A stretch of DNA of 64,000 nucleotides from Rapana venosa (lineage: Eukaryota; Mollusca; Gastropoda; Neogastropoda; Muricidae): assembly GCA_028751875.1 (NCBI GenBank), contig CM054145.1, positions 44,879,754 to 44,943,753 on the forward strand, written 5' to 3'. The position numbers were made by a program, and so were the translations under genes. Below are positions 1 through 13,500 of this stretch, in pieces (the first letter of the stretch is position 1; each line of letters begins with the position of its first letter). The notes under the pieces were generated by a model, which was not told the origin of the DNA, made no database searches, and worked only from the letters and a program-made list of their open reading frames with translations.

Positions 1-46
1 CGCGGTTTCCCCCCCATATTTATGTTTTACCACACGGTTCACTCAC

Positions 47-165
47 TTGTCTCTCAGCATGGTCTGCAATTCCCTGACATTGTCTGTCACACGGAGAACT
101 TTAAGTGACGAACGGAACAGCTCATCGTCCAGCACTGACAGACTCGGGATAACATCAGGTTCCAT
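47..165 (-). CDS. First coding exon of a divergent gene (partial; possibly MIX23-like)
   Basis: This short open frame reads on the minus strand from an ATG at 165-163 with a good start context (A at -3, G at +4). It runs to a donor-like GTGAGT (minus strand, 46-41), and the rest of the gene lies outside the window. It encodes about 40 residues: MEPDVIPSLSVLDDELF, then a helical stretch with F..SLKVLR.TDN...ELQT. The frame stays open upstream of the ATG as far as 252 but has no other ATG there. The F...LKV[LM]R..D pattern faintly recalls the N-terminus of the small mitochondrial protein MIX23 (CCDC58). That is a weak guess from memory, and the product should be treated as unknown. The gene is head-to-head with giantin. 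Confidence 0.4.
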
Positions 166-247
166 TTCTTTCAAGACGGTTTTGGCACTTTTTTCCTCTC
201 CACGCGGCGTCCACGAAAGCTTTGTTCCTTCTGTGTATCTGGAAGTG

Positions 248-257
248 GTCACGTGAC
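248..257. promoter_or_regulatory. Palindromic E-box GTCACGTGAC (CLEAR-type)
   Basis: This perfect 10-bp palindrome GTCACGTGAC lies 83 bp upstream of the minus-strand start codon. The sequence equals the consensus bound by MiT/TFE basic helix-loop-helix factors (TFEB/TFE3) and also contains the general E-box CACGTG. Its promoter role is inferred from position. Confidence 0.45.
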
Positions 258-478
258 GATTTTTCGGAGTTCAAAATCCAGACTATTTCTTTGGCCAAAG
301 AAAGAAAAGATGTGCTGAAATCTGCAACCTTTCAAAGGCTCAGATAATCTGACCACCTCTTTTCTCAAGTTCGCATGTTTACCATGTGTATTTTGGGGGG
401 ACAATGCCTTGATAGCGAACGGTGCTTAATGGGCAATAACTCTTAATTGCAACATGAAGGGAAGTAAGTGATGATAGA

Positions 479-488
479 GTCACGTGAC
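479..488. promoter_or_regulatory. Second palindromic E-box GTCACGTGAC
   Basis: This is a second exact copy of the 10-bp palindrome, 231 bp from the first. It sits in the space between the divergent minus-strand gene and giantin. Two exact copies within 250 bp suggest a functional bidirectional promoter, but no transcription start can be seen directly. Confidence 0.45.
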
Positions 489-1121
489 TGCCAAGTGTCG
501 CAAACATGGAAGCCTTGGAGTGGGTCGTCTGTTAGTTTACCAACAGGTTAATAGTTTCGTCTCACATGTTACTGTTAAGAATATATTTCTTATGGCATTC
601 GGCAGAGTATATCGTATCAAAATTGTGCTCTAATTTTTTTTCAAATGATTGCATCTTTAGAGCGTCCTGTATGGTTATGTGACAGATACTAGATCTGAAT
701 GAACTTAGTTAAAATAACTCATTTTACAGGTTTTAGTCTAGTTCCCTATCCTAACCATATGCTCTTGACACACCCATTTGTCCATCAAAGACTTGATGAA
801 TATTATGTCGATTTCAGTGGCAGCTTTCAGAATGTGTTTTTTCCACAGTGAGAGATAGATTGTTGATATCTCTACAGTTTATGATGTTCTGCATATAATA
901 ATACGTGTACATGTACCGTAGGCCTATATCTGTTATGTAGCCGTAGATTGAACTTGCCTTAACGGTTTACCTAGATCTTCTGCATAGATCATGGGCTACT
1001 CATATAGCCTACAGCTATAATAAGTACAAGTCAAGAAGAGTATTCATAAGGTTAATGCTACACTGCATCTTGTCAGTCATAAAGAGGAAAACAGTGAAAG
1101 AGAGAAATAGAAAATGGTGGA

Positions 1122-1144
1122 GGGGGGGGGGGGGGGGGGGGGGG
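1122..1144. repeat. Poly-G tract (23 nt)
   Basis: Uninterrupted run of G on the plus strand, prone to length errors and G-quadruplex formation. Confidence 0.9.
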
Positions 1145-2357
1145 AAGTTTGAGAAACCAAACTAATCCTTTTTTTCAGAAAACATCTTGCCATGTACTTT
1201 TAACTTTACAACATATGTGTAGGCCTATTTGTAATATTCTAATGCTACAGTGTGTGGGTAAACACACCTCCAGCTTCTATTCCATTAGAAATACTACTTA
1301 GTAACCTGACCATTGTGTCTGTGTTGCTTTGTTTGTTGTTATTTGGTTTTGTTTGGGTTTTGGGGTTTTTTTTGGGTGTTTGTTGGGTTGGGGTTTTGTT
1401 GTTGTTGTGTTGTTCAACTAAGTTGTTGTTGTTTGTTTGAAAACAGAAGTAAACAAAATTTTAAAAGTCAGCATGACGCCATTAGATAGCAATAGAATTG
1501 TTGCTTGAATTTTGAAAACAGTACATTTAGTGATTAAATATTTTTTAAGAAGTCATGTTTAAAACAAATTATGTTAATATGGTTTTATGGCATTGTGTAA
1601 ATAATTTTGACTGCAGTTGTGTAGATGAGGTGGTAGACAACTCTGGAACTGGAAATTATGCAAGTCTCACTCTCATTTAACAGTTTGTCATCTGAAAATT
1701 CCTTGTTTGTGCAGCATTTTTACAGTGAAGGACTTCAAGGAGTTATGCACTTTAGGTTACTGAGAAGTGAAATTTGTCTCATTTGTACTGTTGTAGGTTA
1801 TGCTCACTTGTCTCTTGCCAGTCTTGTCTTATAAGTTATACTATTAGTATTGTACTGAGAGCATGTGAATATCATGCAGAACTCTGCTTCTTGAAACTAA
1901 ATGAAAGAGTAATCCTCACTGGAGCATTAAAAAAATGATCCCCTAAAGTATACCCCAAGAACAATCCTCAATCCTGGAGTTGCACCTTTTAGACTGATAG
2001 TGATACTATAGTGCGAACATGTACTTGAAAGTTACCTCATCCTTTTGTTAGACTATGAATAAAAGAAATTGATGGGAAAACCCTTAAAGAAAAAAAAAGA
2101 TGTTGTAGCAGAAAATCTAAAAATTCCATATAACTGAAACAGCTTTTTTTTTTAATGTACCAGAATGTCAATTTATTCCTGGAACTGCTTGTAAATTGGC
2201 AGCATGTGCCCCTATGACAGAGACCTCAACCTCTTCAATCATTTTATACTACTTTCAGTCATGGGGAGATTTCTCTAGAGGTATGAAATTTGGGTTGCTG
2301 TCCCTTGGAGAGAGCGCATTGCCATGCCATAACTGGCACAAGAGCAGCAACACTTCT

Positions 2358-2358
<1 letters not shown>

Positions 2359-2413
<55 letters not shown>
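2359..2413. repeat. Poly-C tract (about 55 nt)
   Basis: Very long uninterrupted C run followed by CACCCCCACC. It creates the spurious polyproline and polyglycine frames seen here. Confidence 0.9.
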
Positions 2414-2887
2414 ACCCCCACCTTCCCTTTCTCTGAGTTGGCATATTCATGTGTAAATTTGTTTCCCTATGACTGTATGACTGGCTTTCTCTATAGAAAT
2501 TTACCAGGGACAACTCTTCTGTTACCATGGGTTCTTTTTAATATTTTATGTTCAAGAACAAGATGTGTGTTGTACATGAATACCTCAGTTTAATATCAAT
2601 GTAATCTCATTTGAAAGACTTACCACCCAGACCCACTCAAGATATAGAGGACGGGATTAAAGTTCAGGTTCATGTGCTGGTGTGGGGATCAAGCATGCTA
2701 CTTCTTGCCCTCCAGACTAGTGTGTTACTTCCAGACCACAAATCCACAGTGGCTTCTAAATTGTCTACAGAATCTGAGAGTGTCACTTTTTTTTAAATTT
2801 AAAAACTATTATATGAGTCTAACCCATTTTAGTCAGTTGTAGTCTTATTTATTTATGTATGTATTTAATTTTTATTTATTTATTTAT

Positions 2888-3102
2888 TCTTTTATATCGA
2901 GGAAAATGGAATAAGCACTTATGTGCTTTTTTACATCCAGTCCCTGTGTGTATGCAGTTTTGTACATTTTGTCATCTGTTCCCACCGGCACACAATGGCC
3001 TACTCTTACGAAAAGCGGAACAGGATTTAACGTGTGCGCAAGATGTTCTGCATGCGTTCGCACACGGGGCCTCAGTTTATAGTCTCATCGAAGGACTGAT
3101 TT
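2888..3102 (-). mobile_element. SINE family A body, minus orientation
   Basis: The segment from TTCTTTTATATCGAGGAAAA to AGTTTATAGTCTCATC recurs at 40940-41157 and 59734-59946. A forward copy near 47500 has the reverse complement (GATGAGACTATAAAC) downstream of a tRNA-like head. This copy therefore appears to be a 5'-truncated SINE inserted in minus orientation. Family placement is by internal comparison only. Confidence 0.6.
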
Positions 3103-3213
3103 TTTATGCCTTTTTTTTTTGGTGAGATTTGGTAATTTAAAAAGAACCATATGGATAGATCTAGTCAGTTTGTATTTTTAAAGTATAATTTTTGTTTTTC
3201 TTTAAATTTTCAG

Positions 3214-3365
3214 CTGGACAGATGGATTGGAAGTGGTGACAGTTTAGCTATTCATTTGGAACTCGAACAAGATCACTCCCTATACTGATGAAAAAACAAG
3301 ATTGCTCCCATACTGATGAAAATGGATTTCGTTGGGAACTGTAGCTGACTGTATATTTTATTTTG
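3214..3365 (+). other. GOLGB1: Candidate 5' UTR exon of giantin
   Basis: A pyrimidine-rich acceptor (TTCTTTAAATTTTCAG) precedes 3214, and a strong donor (G|GTGAGTAC) follows 3365. The 152-nt exon is not open in any useful frame but contains several short upstream ATGs, including a five-codon uORF (MDWKW). It would be spliced to the exon holding the start codon at 4302. Support is splice-signal quality and position only. Confidence 0.35.
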
Positions 3366-4301
3366 GTGAGTACAAATCTATATATTAATAATTGTAGTAT
3401 GCTCATGTTTTGTATGAAACTTTTTTAATGTGAAAGTTCTTTGTATAATTATAAATACAGGTATTATCATATTGATATAATGTTAACAGTTATTGTCAAT
3501 ATATTTCAATATTTGTAATTTATTGAATAAATCTTAGATTTATATGTTTAACTGTTTATAGTGTTTAAGGGTCTGTGTATACTGTATTTTATTCTATTTC
3601 AACTGAAGTTGTTGGGTTGTTATGCTTGGGTTTTTCTTTTTTTTGTTTTTTTGTTCACTTTGTTTATTGGTGGTGGTGGTTAGTTTTTGTTATTTTGTTT
3701 TGTTTTGTTTTTGTTCTGGCTTGTTTAAATGTGTTTTCAAGTTTCACCATCACTGAAAACTGAAAGATTTTTTCTTGTTCTGCTGTTAAGTAATCCTTCT
3801 GAATCTGATTAACTTTGCTCAAATATAAATATATCAGTTAAGTTAGTAGTGATACAGTTGTAAGTTTTACATTAGTTAACAATTCACTGATTTTTCAGTT
3901 ATAAATCAAAAGTTTTTATTCATTTCTAAAAGTTAGATATATATTTTTTTGTTTATGTTTTATGTTCTCTGAAAATAACAATGAAATATACATTGTTGGA
4001 TAAAGTATGGTGTCAAGCTTTAATGTGAATAGTTTTTTTTAATGTTATCGGATACAATGATTAAAAAAAAAAAAAATTGCAGTTAATCAGAGTTCTCTTT
4101 TCTTGTATTCCTCTTTTCCTTTTTCAGTTTTTGAATTCTAGATAAACAGGAAAAGAAGCAGTCTTTTTTTTTTTTTAATCATTGCTTGTCTCATGCATTC
4201 TGTAAGTACATCCCACACTCATGAACCAAAATTGGCTGGATTATTGCAGTCTCTTCGACCTGCTTGTGAGGTTGCAGGTAGAGGTGTGAAAGCAATTCAA
4301 G

Positions 4302-4517
4302 ATGGCAGACAGTGAGATGATAGAACAGCAGCAGCTGATGATCGATCAGCTGAAGGCCCTGATCCGACAGCGGGACAGTGAGCTTCAGCAGAAAGACAAG
4401 GAGCTGCAAGAAACGAGTGCCAAGTTATCCAGGATGAAGCTCCAGAACAAAGCTAAGCAGGCCAAGATGTCCAAGATGGAAGGAGCCAAGAAGATGCAGG
4501 CAGAAGAAGCTGAAAAG
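4302..4517 (+). CDS. GOLGB1: Giantin coding exon 1 (start codon)
   Basis: Encodes residues 1-72: MADSEMIEQQQLMIDQLK, then a coil with IRQRDSELQQKDKELQE and a basic tail. This is the conserved giantin N-terminus. The upstream acceptor is uncertain (AG at 4249 or 4277). The donor is AAG|GTACAT, phase 0. The following 855-nt intron is AT-rich, with a short G-rich patch near 4671-4686 and nothing else recognisable. Confidence 0.88.
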
Positions 4518-7500
4518 GTACATGGAGTGAATGTTTTCTTCATGAGCTATTGCAAGCGAGAGTTGTGAATGGATACTAAGCATAATATGGGAGTTAGAAT
4601 GTCCATGAATATATATATATACTCAACATGAGGGAGATCACCGAAGTATTGTGCATATTGATTGAACATGGGGGAGGGGGGGGGGGATCTTACTTTTTTT
4701 TTTAATGTCTTTTGTCTTATAAGCTTCTTTTTTTATTTATTAATCCTATACTGGTCCTACTGCCTTTCAATTGCTTAGTTTATGAATATATGAATACACA
4801 TTTCATTAGATTAAGTCAGTATTTGATGTCTTTAAAATATTAGCGTTCCATTTTTTTCTGTGTTATGACTTGTAACATTTTGATAATTGTAACATTACTG
4901 CCTCATCGTTTTCTAGTATTATGACAATACGAGTTTCAGGTGCAGATATTTTAATGTAAACTAGAGTCAAGCTAGTGATGGCTATACCTATCACTATCTG
5001 TTATCCTGCATGATGCCTTTCTGAATTTCTTTCTTCTGATTTATACACTGGCTGATGGATATGTCAGCATTACTGGCCTGAAGTTATGTATTCTTGTCCC
5101 TCTTAGGGCAGAAGTTCATACTGTATGTCTGGGGAAAAAAGTTGGTGTGTTTTCATGACATGTCTTTTTGCATAGGAAAAAAGTGGTGTGGTTTGTTTGT
5201 GGGGTGTTTTTTTTTTTTGGGGGGGGATAAACTTGACAAATAGTATTGAAACAAGACTCCTACAGAGGAAAAGCTGAGCAAGTTAAAAACGAAAAGAAAA
5301 GAAAAGAAACATCCACCACACCAACCAGATATATGAACCCCACAACTGTACATATTGTAAATAATGCCACAGGGTGATGGAGATGATGGGCAAAGTGAGG
5401 AAGCCTCAGCAAGTCAGGCTGGTAGAGGCAAGCTTACCTTGATGAGGAAAAAACTGGAGGAGAAGGAACGCATCATTCAGGAAAGGGATGAGACCATCAA
5501 GCTGAAGGAGCAGCAGATCGAAGCCAAAGAACGCGTGCTGGCAGAACGAGATGCTTTTGTTGTCAACCTCACTGAGCAGTTGGAAGAGAAGACCAAGTCT
5601 GTTGAACGTCTACAGTCTTCCAGGGACACCACAGGAGGGGAAGGGGAGACTGAACAGGTAAGCTTGTGCATGTTTGTTTTTGTGCAATCTGGTGAAAGAT
5701 AGCACATATTTCAGTACAATGGGAAGTGTTAAAGGCCAAGAAAATAGTCCCCAAAATTTGTTTTTTAAAAGGATTAAATAGTGGTATGGTTAGTTTGGAA
5801 AAGATAGAGGAATGAATGCATTGTGCAAATTTTGTGATTTGATAAAAGCCGTAGAAATTTCAGTGACACAGTGTTCAGAATATAAACAAGGGATATACGT
5901 ATTTTGGAAGGAGAATGGCTTTCTTGGAAAGATCTCAAAAAGAAGAGTATTAGAGGGAATGGACTATATTAAAAATGAAACAAAAGTTATACACAAGGAA
6001 ACTGACCTTCAGAACAGAAACTTTGTGAGATGTTAGTGCGAAAAGAGAAAGAAAAGGCTATATGGAAAGTTGCAGTCTGGTATCATCAGCTTTCAGTCCT
6101 TGATCTACTGTAAAGTTTTATGCTTAAAAAGTTACTTGAAGACGAATCTAACTCCTGAAAATAAATAGTTGAAGATTGTCTGTGTGTGTAGATCCTGCTT
6201 GTGTATTGTTAAACCCACAGTGTGTTAGTCTTTGTATAGCATTTGTCAGATCAAACCAGTATTTTTTCCTCCTTATACCCAAACTCGGGTGCTGCTGTTG
6301 TCTTTCTGGTTTGTTTTTCTGATCCATGCTTTTTACTTTGTTAATAGAATGCCTGGTTGAGCATGTTTGATATAATTATGGCACCATGTTTTTTGTGTTG
6401 TTTGGGAGGTGGGGGGTCATAAATGATTTATAAAAGAAGCACTTTGATGTGCAACCCAAATCATGAAATAATGCTTGTTTGTGCAGGCCATGTATGCACA
6501 GATGGTCTATAAAGACCGGAAGATTCTGGAACTGAATAATAAAGTGTTGGAGATGGATCGCAGAGTGATGGACTTGCAGGAACTGGTGGGAGAGAAACAA
6601 GAAGTCATACAAGGCCGTGACAGAGTTGTGGAGGTAAAAAATTGCTGCACTGCTTGCTATAATGGGTTTTGTTGTTGTTGTTTTTAGCATTGTGTTGACT
6701 TCAGCATTTTGCTGACTAACGCATCTTTCTGATTTCATGTCCTTTCCCTACTTCTTCCTCTCTTGCAAGAAAGAGTACTGTTTTGAGAAAATCCATTCTC
6801 AGCAGCACCATCATAAATGAATCATTTTTCTGCTTATTTCATTTGGCTGTAGAGTCCTTTCGAATGAAGAATTTTCTGCTAGTAAACTGCTTTTTTTTTT
6901 CAGCCTTTATTATTTTGTTGTTTTTATCAAGTGGTCTAGTATAAAGAGTTGCCGAAAACTGACCCAGTAATAGAATGGTCATAGTGGAAAATTCTTAAAC
7001 AGTGTTGTGGATTGTGTAAAGTGAATGAAAAATAGGAAACAATTTCGATTTTTAACATTTGACTAATTTGTATTGTGTAGATGTCATTAATCGCCTTTTG
7101 GGCAAATAGAATTTTGATTTTGGCCAGTCATTGCCTTGACTGTTTTTATGTCATCACTGATGCCATGACAGTCCTCCTCATCTCAACCTGTCTTCTGTTG
7201 CACTTTAGGAAGCTGCAAAAATGAAACCTATCTTGTAATGTTACCACAGCCCTGTAGCTCTAGTTTGTTGAAAAGGATCAGTTTTTACTACTGTTTATCT
7301 TTTATTAGGAGACACCGTGGTTGAGTGGTTTAGGCGGTCAACTCGTGATCCAGAGGTCGCGGGTTCGATCCCCGCTCGGCTCGGTGTTGTGTCCTTGGGA
7401 AAGACACTTTACTCCTATTTTCCTCACTCCACCCAGGTGTACAAGTGGGTACCAGCTCTGCTGGGGAAGTATCTGGCGACAGACTAGCGTCCTGTCACAG

Positions 7501-10500
7501 GGGTGGTGAAAAACCATCAGTTCGCTTAACGCTACAGAAACCGGGATAAGCTCCGGCTCTATGGGCCTTCTGGCTCGAAAGAACATACTTACTTTATCTT
7601 TTATGAAACAAGAGGACTCAAGTCATTTGATAGACACTTGTGGCTTTTACTTAGGAAGATTGCTACAGTTATTTTGCTTCATTTTACATATTGCCTGCTA
7701 TGCATTTTTAAACAAACTTTTTAGGATGCGTCATGACCGGTTTTTGTCATTGTCATGCGTGCAGATTTTTCAGGCATCCATCAAAGAAAAAGACCAAAGC
7801 GTGCATGACCAAGCAATGCTCATCACCAAACTCACAGGCAAGATAGAAGCTAACGAGGAAGCCTTGAGCATCACCAAAGAAACACTCCGAAAAGCTGAGC
7901 ACCAGCTCCAAAAAGAAACAGACCACTTCCACACTAAACTTTCTGAAACTCAGAAATATTTCGAAGAAATGCTAGCGGAACTTGAAGGTGAAGGCAAGCG
8001 TTTGAAGCAGATGATTCTGGACAAAGACAAAGAGATTCTTCAGGGTCAGAATGACTTGAGGGAGGTCATCCAGCGTCACGAACAGGACATTCAGCGTATC
8101 ATGTCCAAAGAAGAGGTCAACATCCAAGATGAGGTTATCCGAATGTTTGAACAGAAGCTCAAGGATACCAACGATGTCTTGGAAGGCAAGGTCAAGGTGA
8201 TAGAGGTCATGCAGAAGGAGATGGGTGACAAAGAGAAGGAGCTCCAGGAAAACAAGGAATCCATCAAGGTTCTTAGAGAAAAACTACAGGTAAGAATGAG
8301 GTGATGTGTGCTGCTTATGTTTGTGGCAGTAACTCAAATAGAATATTGTTCAATGGTTTTGAAACTGTAAAAATGTGATGTTGGGTAAACAAATAAAAGT
8401 ATGTCTCTTGTTGCTTATTTTATTTTTTATGTGTGTAATTTATTGTTCTATTTTGAGGAAATCAGTCAGAAAAAGTAAAAGATAAAGTAGAAGAAACCAT
8501 AGAGAGTGTAATCAGCACAGTCACAGAATGAAAAAGTTTTTTAACAGAGTATACTTATTCACATATTTGACTGTTTATTGGAAAAAATGGAACCCAACAT
8601 TTTCAGATAGCTGTCAGTGTGTGATGAACATATCTGAGAAGGCTTATTCAAATATTTGACTGTTTATCAGAAAAAGAATGGAACCCATGTAGGAATGGAG
8701 CTAAACGTTCTTAGATAGCTGTCATTGTGTGAGAAACATTTCTGATAATGGATCATACCCTCAGTGAAGACTTACTTCACTTTTCCTGACACGGCCCATG
8801 TTACAGGTGACCTCGGAGCAGCTTATGCTGGTGCAGGCCAACTTTGTGGACCAAGAGAACCAGTGGAAAGAAGAGAAGCAACGCTTGGAACTCAAAGTCA
8901 GGGATATTGCGGAGAAACATGAGCAGGAGCTGTCTGAGAAAGAACTGCAGGTGCAAAACCTGGAGTCCTCTCTATCACAGATGGAATCTGCCTACAGCCA
9001 ATCTTCTCTGCAGTACAATGCCTTAGAGGTAATGCTTGGACTTTGGCACTGTGGAGTTGTGATTAAGAGGTTTACATTGTACGTCTCTTTTTGCATTTTT
9101 ATGGTACTGATGGTTTTTGAAAATGTCTTTAATTGAAAGCATGCTTGCGATCACTTCAGATCAATTGGGAAAGTTTAGTCATCGTCATGAACCTTGTGGA
9201 ACTGTCGTGTTGATACTTCTGCTTGTGTGTATCTGATAATTGGTTTGCCATTGATTCGTTTGGTTTGTATGTTGTACACATCTGATTATAAAATTTCATT
9301 GATTCTTTTTAGATGGATGGATAGATAGATATCCAATTGTAAAATTTCTTTGAAATCTTTTAGATGGATGGGTGGATTGGTAGACAGACTGACCAACTTG
9401 TTTATCTCAGGAAGTTTGTCTGTTTTCATACACAAGCCAACCATGACCATTAATTAGACCAACTAATTAATCTAACAAGTGGGGACGGTTGATTCCTTTT
9501 TTAAAGAAAAAAAAGAAAATCAAACTAACAAAACCAAACCATATTTTGGGGTTCTACAGGAAAGGTACCAGCAGGCCACAGGAGCACGAGGATCAACTGC
9601 TCCTAGTGACGACACCACTGCCCCTGCATCCAGCTCAGCTTCCTCAGAAGAGGTGTCTGCCCTTCAGGCTCAGGTGTCTCAGCTCCAGAAGGAACTAGAG
9701 GAGAAGTCCGTTTTGCTGGAAGAATCCAAAAAGGTTGGGGAGGAGAGTGGAGGAGCCAAGAGCGAAACTAAGATGCTGAAGATGAAAGCTCAGATGACCT
9801 CGAAAATCAAGGCATTGGAGAAGGAGCTGGCTGAATTGAGACAGGTTGGTGTTGATTGATTCTGTTATTAGGGATATGCATAAAAATGTTGAATGAAATT
9901 GGGTACATATACCTTTTTCTACTTGTAGAGATAGTGACATTTATGAACAACCCCAGTGCGTGAATTTTTGTTGCTTATATGATCTGTATGCAAATCAAAA
10001 TTGCAATAGAATAATGGTGTTTTTAAAATAAATTATTCATGTAAAAAAAAAAAGGGGGGGGGGGGGGTTTACTGTTTTGCTTTGGGTTTTGTCATTGTAG
10101 GCATGTCTTTGCTAAGGAAGAAAAAGGTAACAAATTACATCAACAAGGACCCATTTTTAGATTTTGTTTTAAATTGAGAAATATTTGTCTTGGAAAACAA
10201 GGATTGTCTTCTGTCAGTTGTATACAGCTGGAAAATATGATCTGGTATAGTTTGAAAAATGTTGGACGTGACAGCTCAGTGATTGGAGCACTCACTTTCC
10301 CCCAGCCAAGTTAAGCAGCATCAAGCATGGTTACCTCTTAGATGGGTGACCGTTTATGCGCCTTGGCTTCAGTACAGTTGCCCCAGTTCACCCAGCTGTA
10401 AATTGGTACCTGCATCTTTAGGGTCAGGGAAGGTAAAGCAGCAAGGGAGAGGAGATGGGCGCCGCCCTCAATATGCTGGCCCCTAGAGAAGTGAGGTCTA

Positions 10501-13500
10501 ACACCTTGCTCCCCTACAACCTTATAGGTTATGGAACACCTTTACCTTTATAGTTGAAAACTTCATAATATAATAGAAATAAGTTCAGGTATTACCTGAT
10601 GTTATGGAATTTTCTTTTTCTGCCACTGTGTTTGAAAGGAATTTGTTGACTTGGCTGATGTTATTAAAAGTTGTCATTATACATTTACAGGGCAGCAGTC
10701 TGGCAGATGAGGTGGTGATTCTGAAGAACAGATTGGCTGAAGTGGAAGAGGAGAAGGGCAACTTGCAACTGAAGCTGGTGGACTTTGAGGAGATACGAGC
10801 TGCAATGGGTAACCACAGTTTTATATTACTACCTTATCCCTGAAGTTGGAATGTGGCTACCTAAGTGATGGGGAAGGGGAATGGTCGCATATGCAGAAAT
10901 CTCACCATTGGTGAATCTCGGAGCTCTAGTCAAGGAACAAAGAAAAACTCCCAACCAGTTACAAAAAGAAAATGGAATAAAGCAAAGCAACTCCTTGCCT
11001 CCTCCCTCTAAAAAAACCCACCAAACAACAAAACAAGAAGAAAAAGGAAATATAGACAAAGCAAAATAGAGAATACTTATCCAGAATCTTAGAGCACTGA
11101 GGTGACTTTCATAATTATGTAAATAAACTCGTGTGTGAAAGAGGAAAGCCAGCCACTCCTTTGTGAGTCAGCATTTGTGTGATTGTGATAAAATAATTAG
11201 GCACTTTCAGCTCTTACCTTTAGCAATAATGAAGTAACATGCTGGATTAATGCACTGTGTGGGCCCTGGATGCTTAAATGTAGCTGTCACAATTGTAAAT
11301 TAGTGTCTTGGCAGGGAACCATTAAAGATTGTAGATCTCTCAGATTTGTTTGTGGAAAAAAAAACTTTTTTTTTATAGTCTTCCTTAGGATGAATGAATT
11401 GTTGTACAAGATTTTTTTTGTTTTTCTCGATTGTACTTAAAACCTGAAGATGTCATAGTTATGGAAACTTTATTTTTGTTTGACATGTTGTACAGGTGAT
11501 CTGGAGAACCAAATTAAAGATATGGAAGAGAGTCAGACACAGCTGAAGGAAGAGCGTGATCAAGTGAAGACAGAAATGGCAGCTGTTGCAGATGAGCGCA
11601 ACAAGTATAGCGAGATTGTGGCTGACCTGGAGGCACAGACTGTGAGTATCTGTATCCGATTCCTTGCAGTTGATATTTTCAGTAAGTATAGCTTTTTTCC
11701 TCAGTGTGTGCATAACTGTTTGATGCCCAGTAAGGTCTGTTGCGTTATATTTAGTAGTTGGTCTATTTGACACAAATTCAAAGTGATTGACGTATCACAT
11801 AGCATCCATTTATTTAGATGCAGAAAAAGAGGATCTGGGCTGGAAAGAATTTTGATTGAAAATGCTTGAATGCTTGGTTTTTTTGGTGGGGGTAGGGGAG
11901 GGTGTCTCCACAGAAAGGCATTTCATGAAGGGGGGGGGGGGGGGAGGGGAGGGGGAGTGTTCGGGCAGGATAGCATTTCTAAAAAACAAAAGAAAACCCA
12001 AAAATCAGGGTTTTGATGTATACATTGTGCCATTTTCTGATCTTAGTTTTGGTGACATAGATATTAATTTTGCATTTTCAGGAAACCCTCAAAGAGCAGA
12101 TGGCAGGCTTGAAGGAACAGATCACAGAACTGGAAACAAACCAGCGTGAAATCCAAGGGGAGAAAATGTCTCTGGAAGTCAAAATTGCTGAACAGGAAGA
12201 ACAAAGAGAAGGTAAGAGCAGGCGGGATACATTCTTTTACACAGTCACGGGGAATTTTTGTTTGTTCGGGGTTTGTTTTTGTTATGTTATGTTTGTTTGT
12301 TTTACAGCAGGTTTTATTTTATGAATGCATGTGTATATCAATTTTGAAAGATTATGCAAAACACTGTTTAAAAAAAGAAAAGAAGGCTTATTATGGAACT
12401 ACCTGCAACCAGTATGAGAAGTACTGTTTCAATTTTCCATGATGATAATATTTTCTTTCAGAATGACCCAGGCTGTTTAGTGCCATTGATTCAGAGTAGA
12501 CTTTAACTGTAAGGTATGCTAAATATTTTTTAAAAGAAAACATTTATGTTTTCATTGTATTTGGTTTGACATATGTTATTGTTATACATCATTTAATTAA
12601 TATGCCCTGGTGTGTGTATGTTTATATACATGCATAACATTGTTTCTGTCCAGCCTTGGAAAGAGAGAAAAGTGAGCTGACAGCGGACATTGAAAAGTGG
12701 AAGGAAAGAGTGGAGTATGAAAAACAGCCCAACATCGCTTTTGAAAAGGAGAATGAGGAGCTGAGAAAGTCTGTACGTAATAACGATCACAATGTGTGAA
12801 AAAAATGTTATTGTTTCCATGTGTGCATAGAGTGATTACATAGTGCTTTGAATGATTATTCTTTTCCATTTGTTTTTTTTCTTTCACAGTATTTTTGTGG
12901 GAATACATTTGTGTGTGTTTTTTGTCATGCCTGTGCATATTGTTCAGTTCCTCTGTGTACATGCTTTTATTTATGCCTACCGCAGTCTAAGTATGCCCTT
13001 TAGTTGCCTTGAAACGGACACAGTAGTCAGAGATCTCAATGCAAGTGGCTCACTAACTAATGTGCATATTAGTATATTTATCTATTAGAAGCATAAGTGT
13101 ACTTCCAGACATTGAAAAGTGAAAAAAGAGGTTGAAATGTGTGCAAAGCTCATAAGAGATGTAGGAAACCTGTATGGGTAAGGGTACAGTTTACTTTTAT
13201 ATTAGAAGGGAACAGCCAAGTCTTTAGAAAGTGTCAGAGGTTATTCTTTAGGTTTCTTTGGATTATCAGGAATCAGGTATTGTGTTTGAGTGGATAATTT
13301 TTGTGTATAACCACCAAGTAGTAATTGTGGGAAACAGTGGGACGGGATAGCTCAGTGGTCGGAGCACTCGCTTTCCCCCAGCCAAGTTAAGCAGCGTCGA
13401 GCGTGGTTACCAGTTGGATGGGTGACCGTTTGCGCGCCTTGGCTTCAGTACAGTTCCCCCAGTTCACCCAAGTGTAAATGGGTACCTACCCTCTTTAGGG

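Larger units (their letters stand above)
489..2887. other. Upstream non-coding region / probable first intron of giantin
   Basis: No credible coding exon is visible. The stretch is AT-rich. It contains a 23-base G run (1122-1144), G/T-rich low-complexity sequence (about 1315-1440) and a 55-base C run (2359-2413). If giantin is transcribed from the E-box region, this is its first intron. Short open frames here, including the proline/glycine runs across the C tract, are products of low complexity. Confidence 0.5.

Noticed and set aside
2196..2528. Polyproline and polyglycine open frames
   Set aside because: Created entirely by the 55-base C run; no other coding character.
5812..6036. 74-codon plus frame in intron 2
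   Set aside because: No splice sites in phase with exons 2 and 3 and no coil character; probably chance, though I cannot exclude a repeat-derived origin.
7311..7385. A functional tRNA gene
   Set aside because: A and B boxes are present but there is no cloverleaf-completing 3' half; a SINE body follows, so it is a tRNA-derived retroelement.
13382..13440. A 5S rRNA gene or pseudogene
   Set aside because: Only the internal control region is similar, it is embedded in a repeated element with a tRNA-like head, and a second copy with the same structure exists at 10308.
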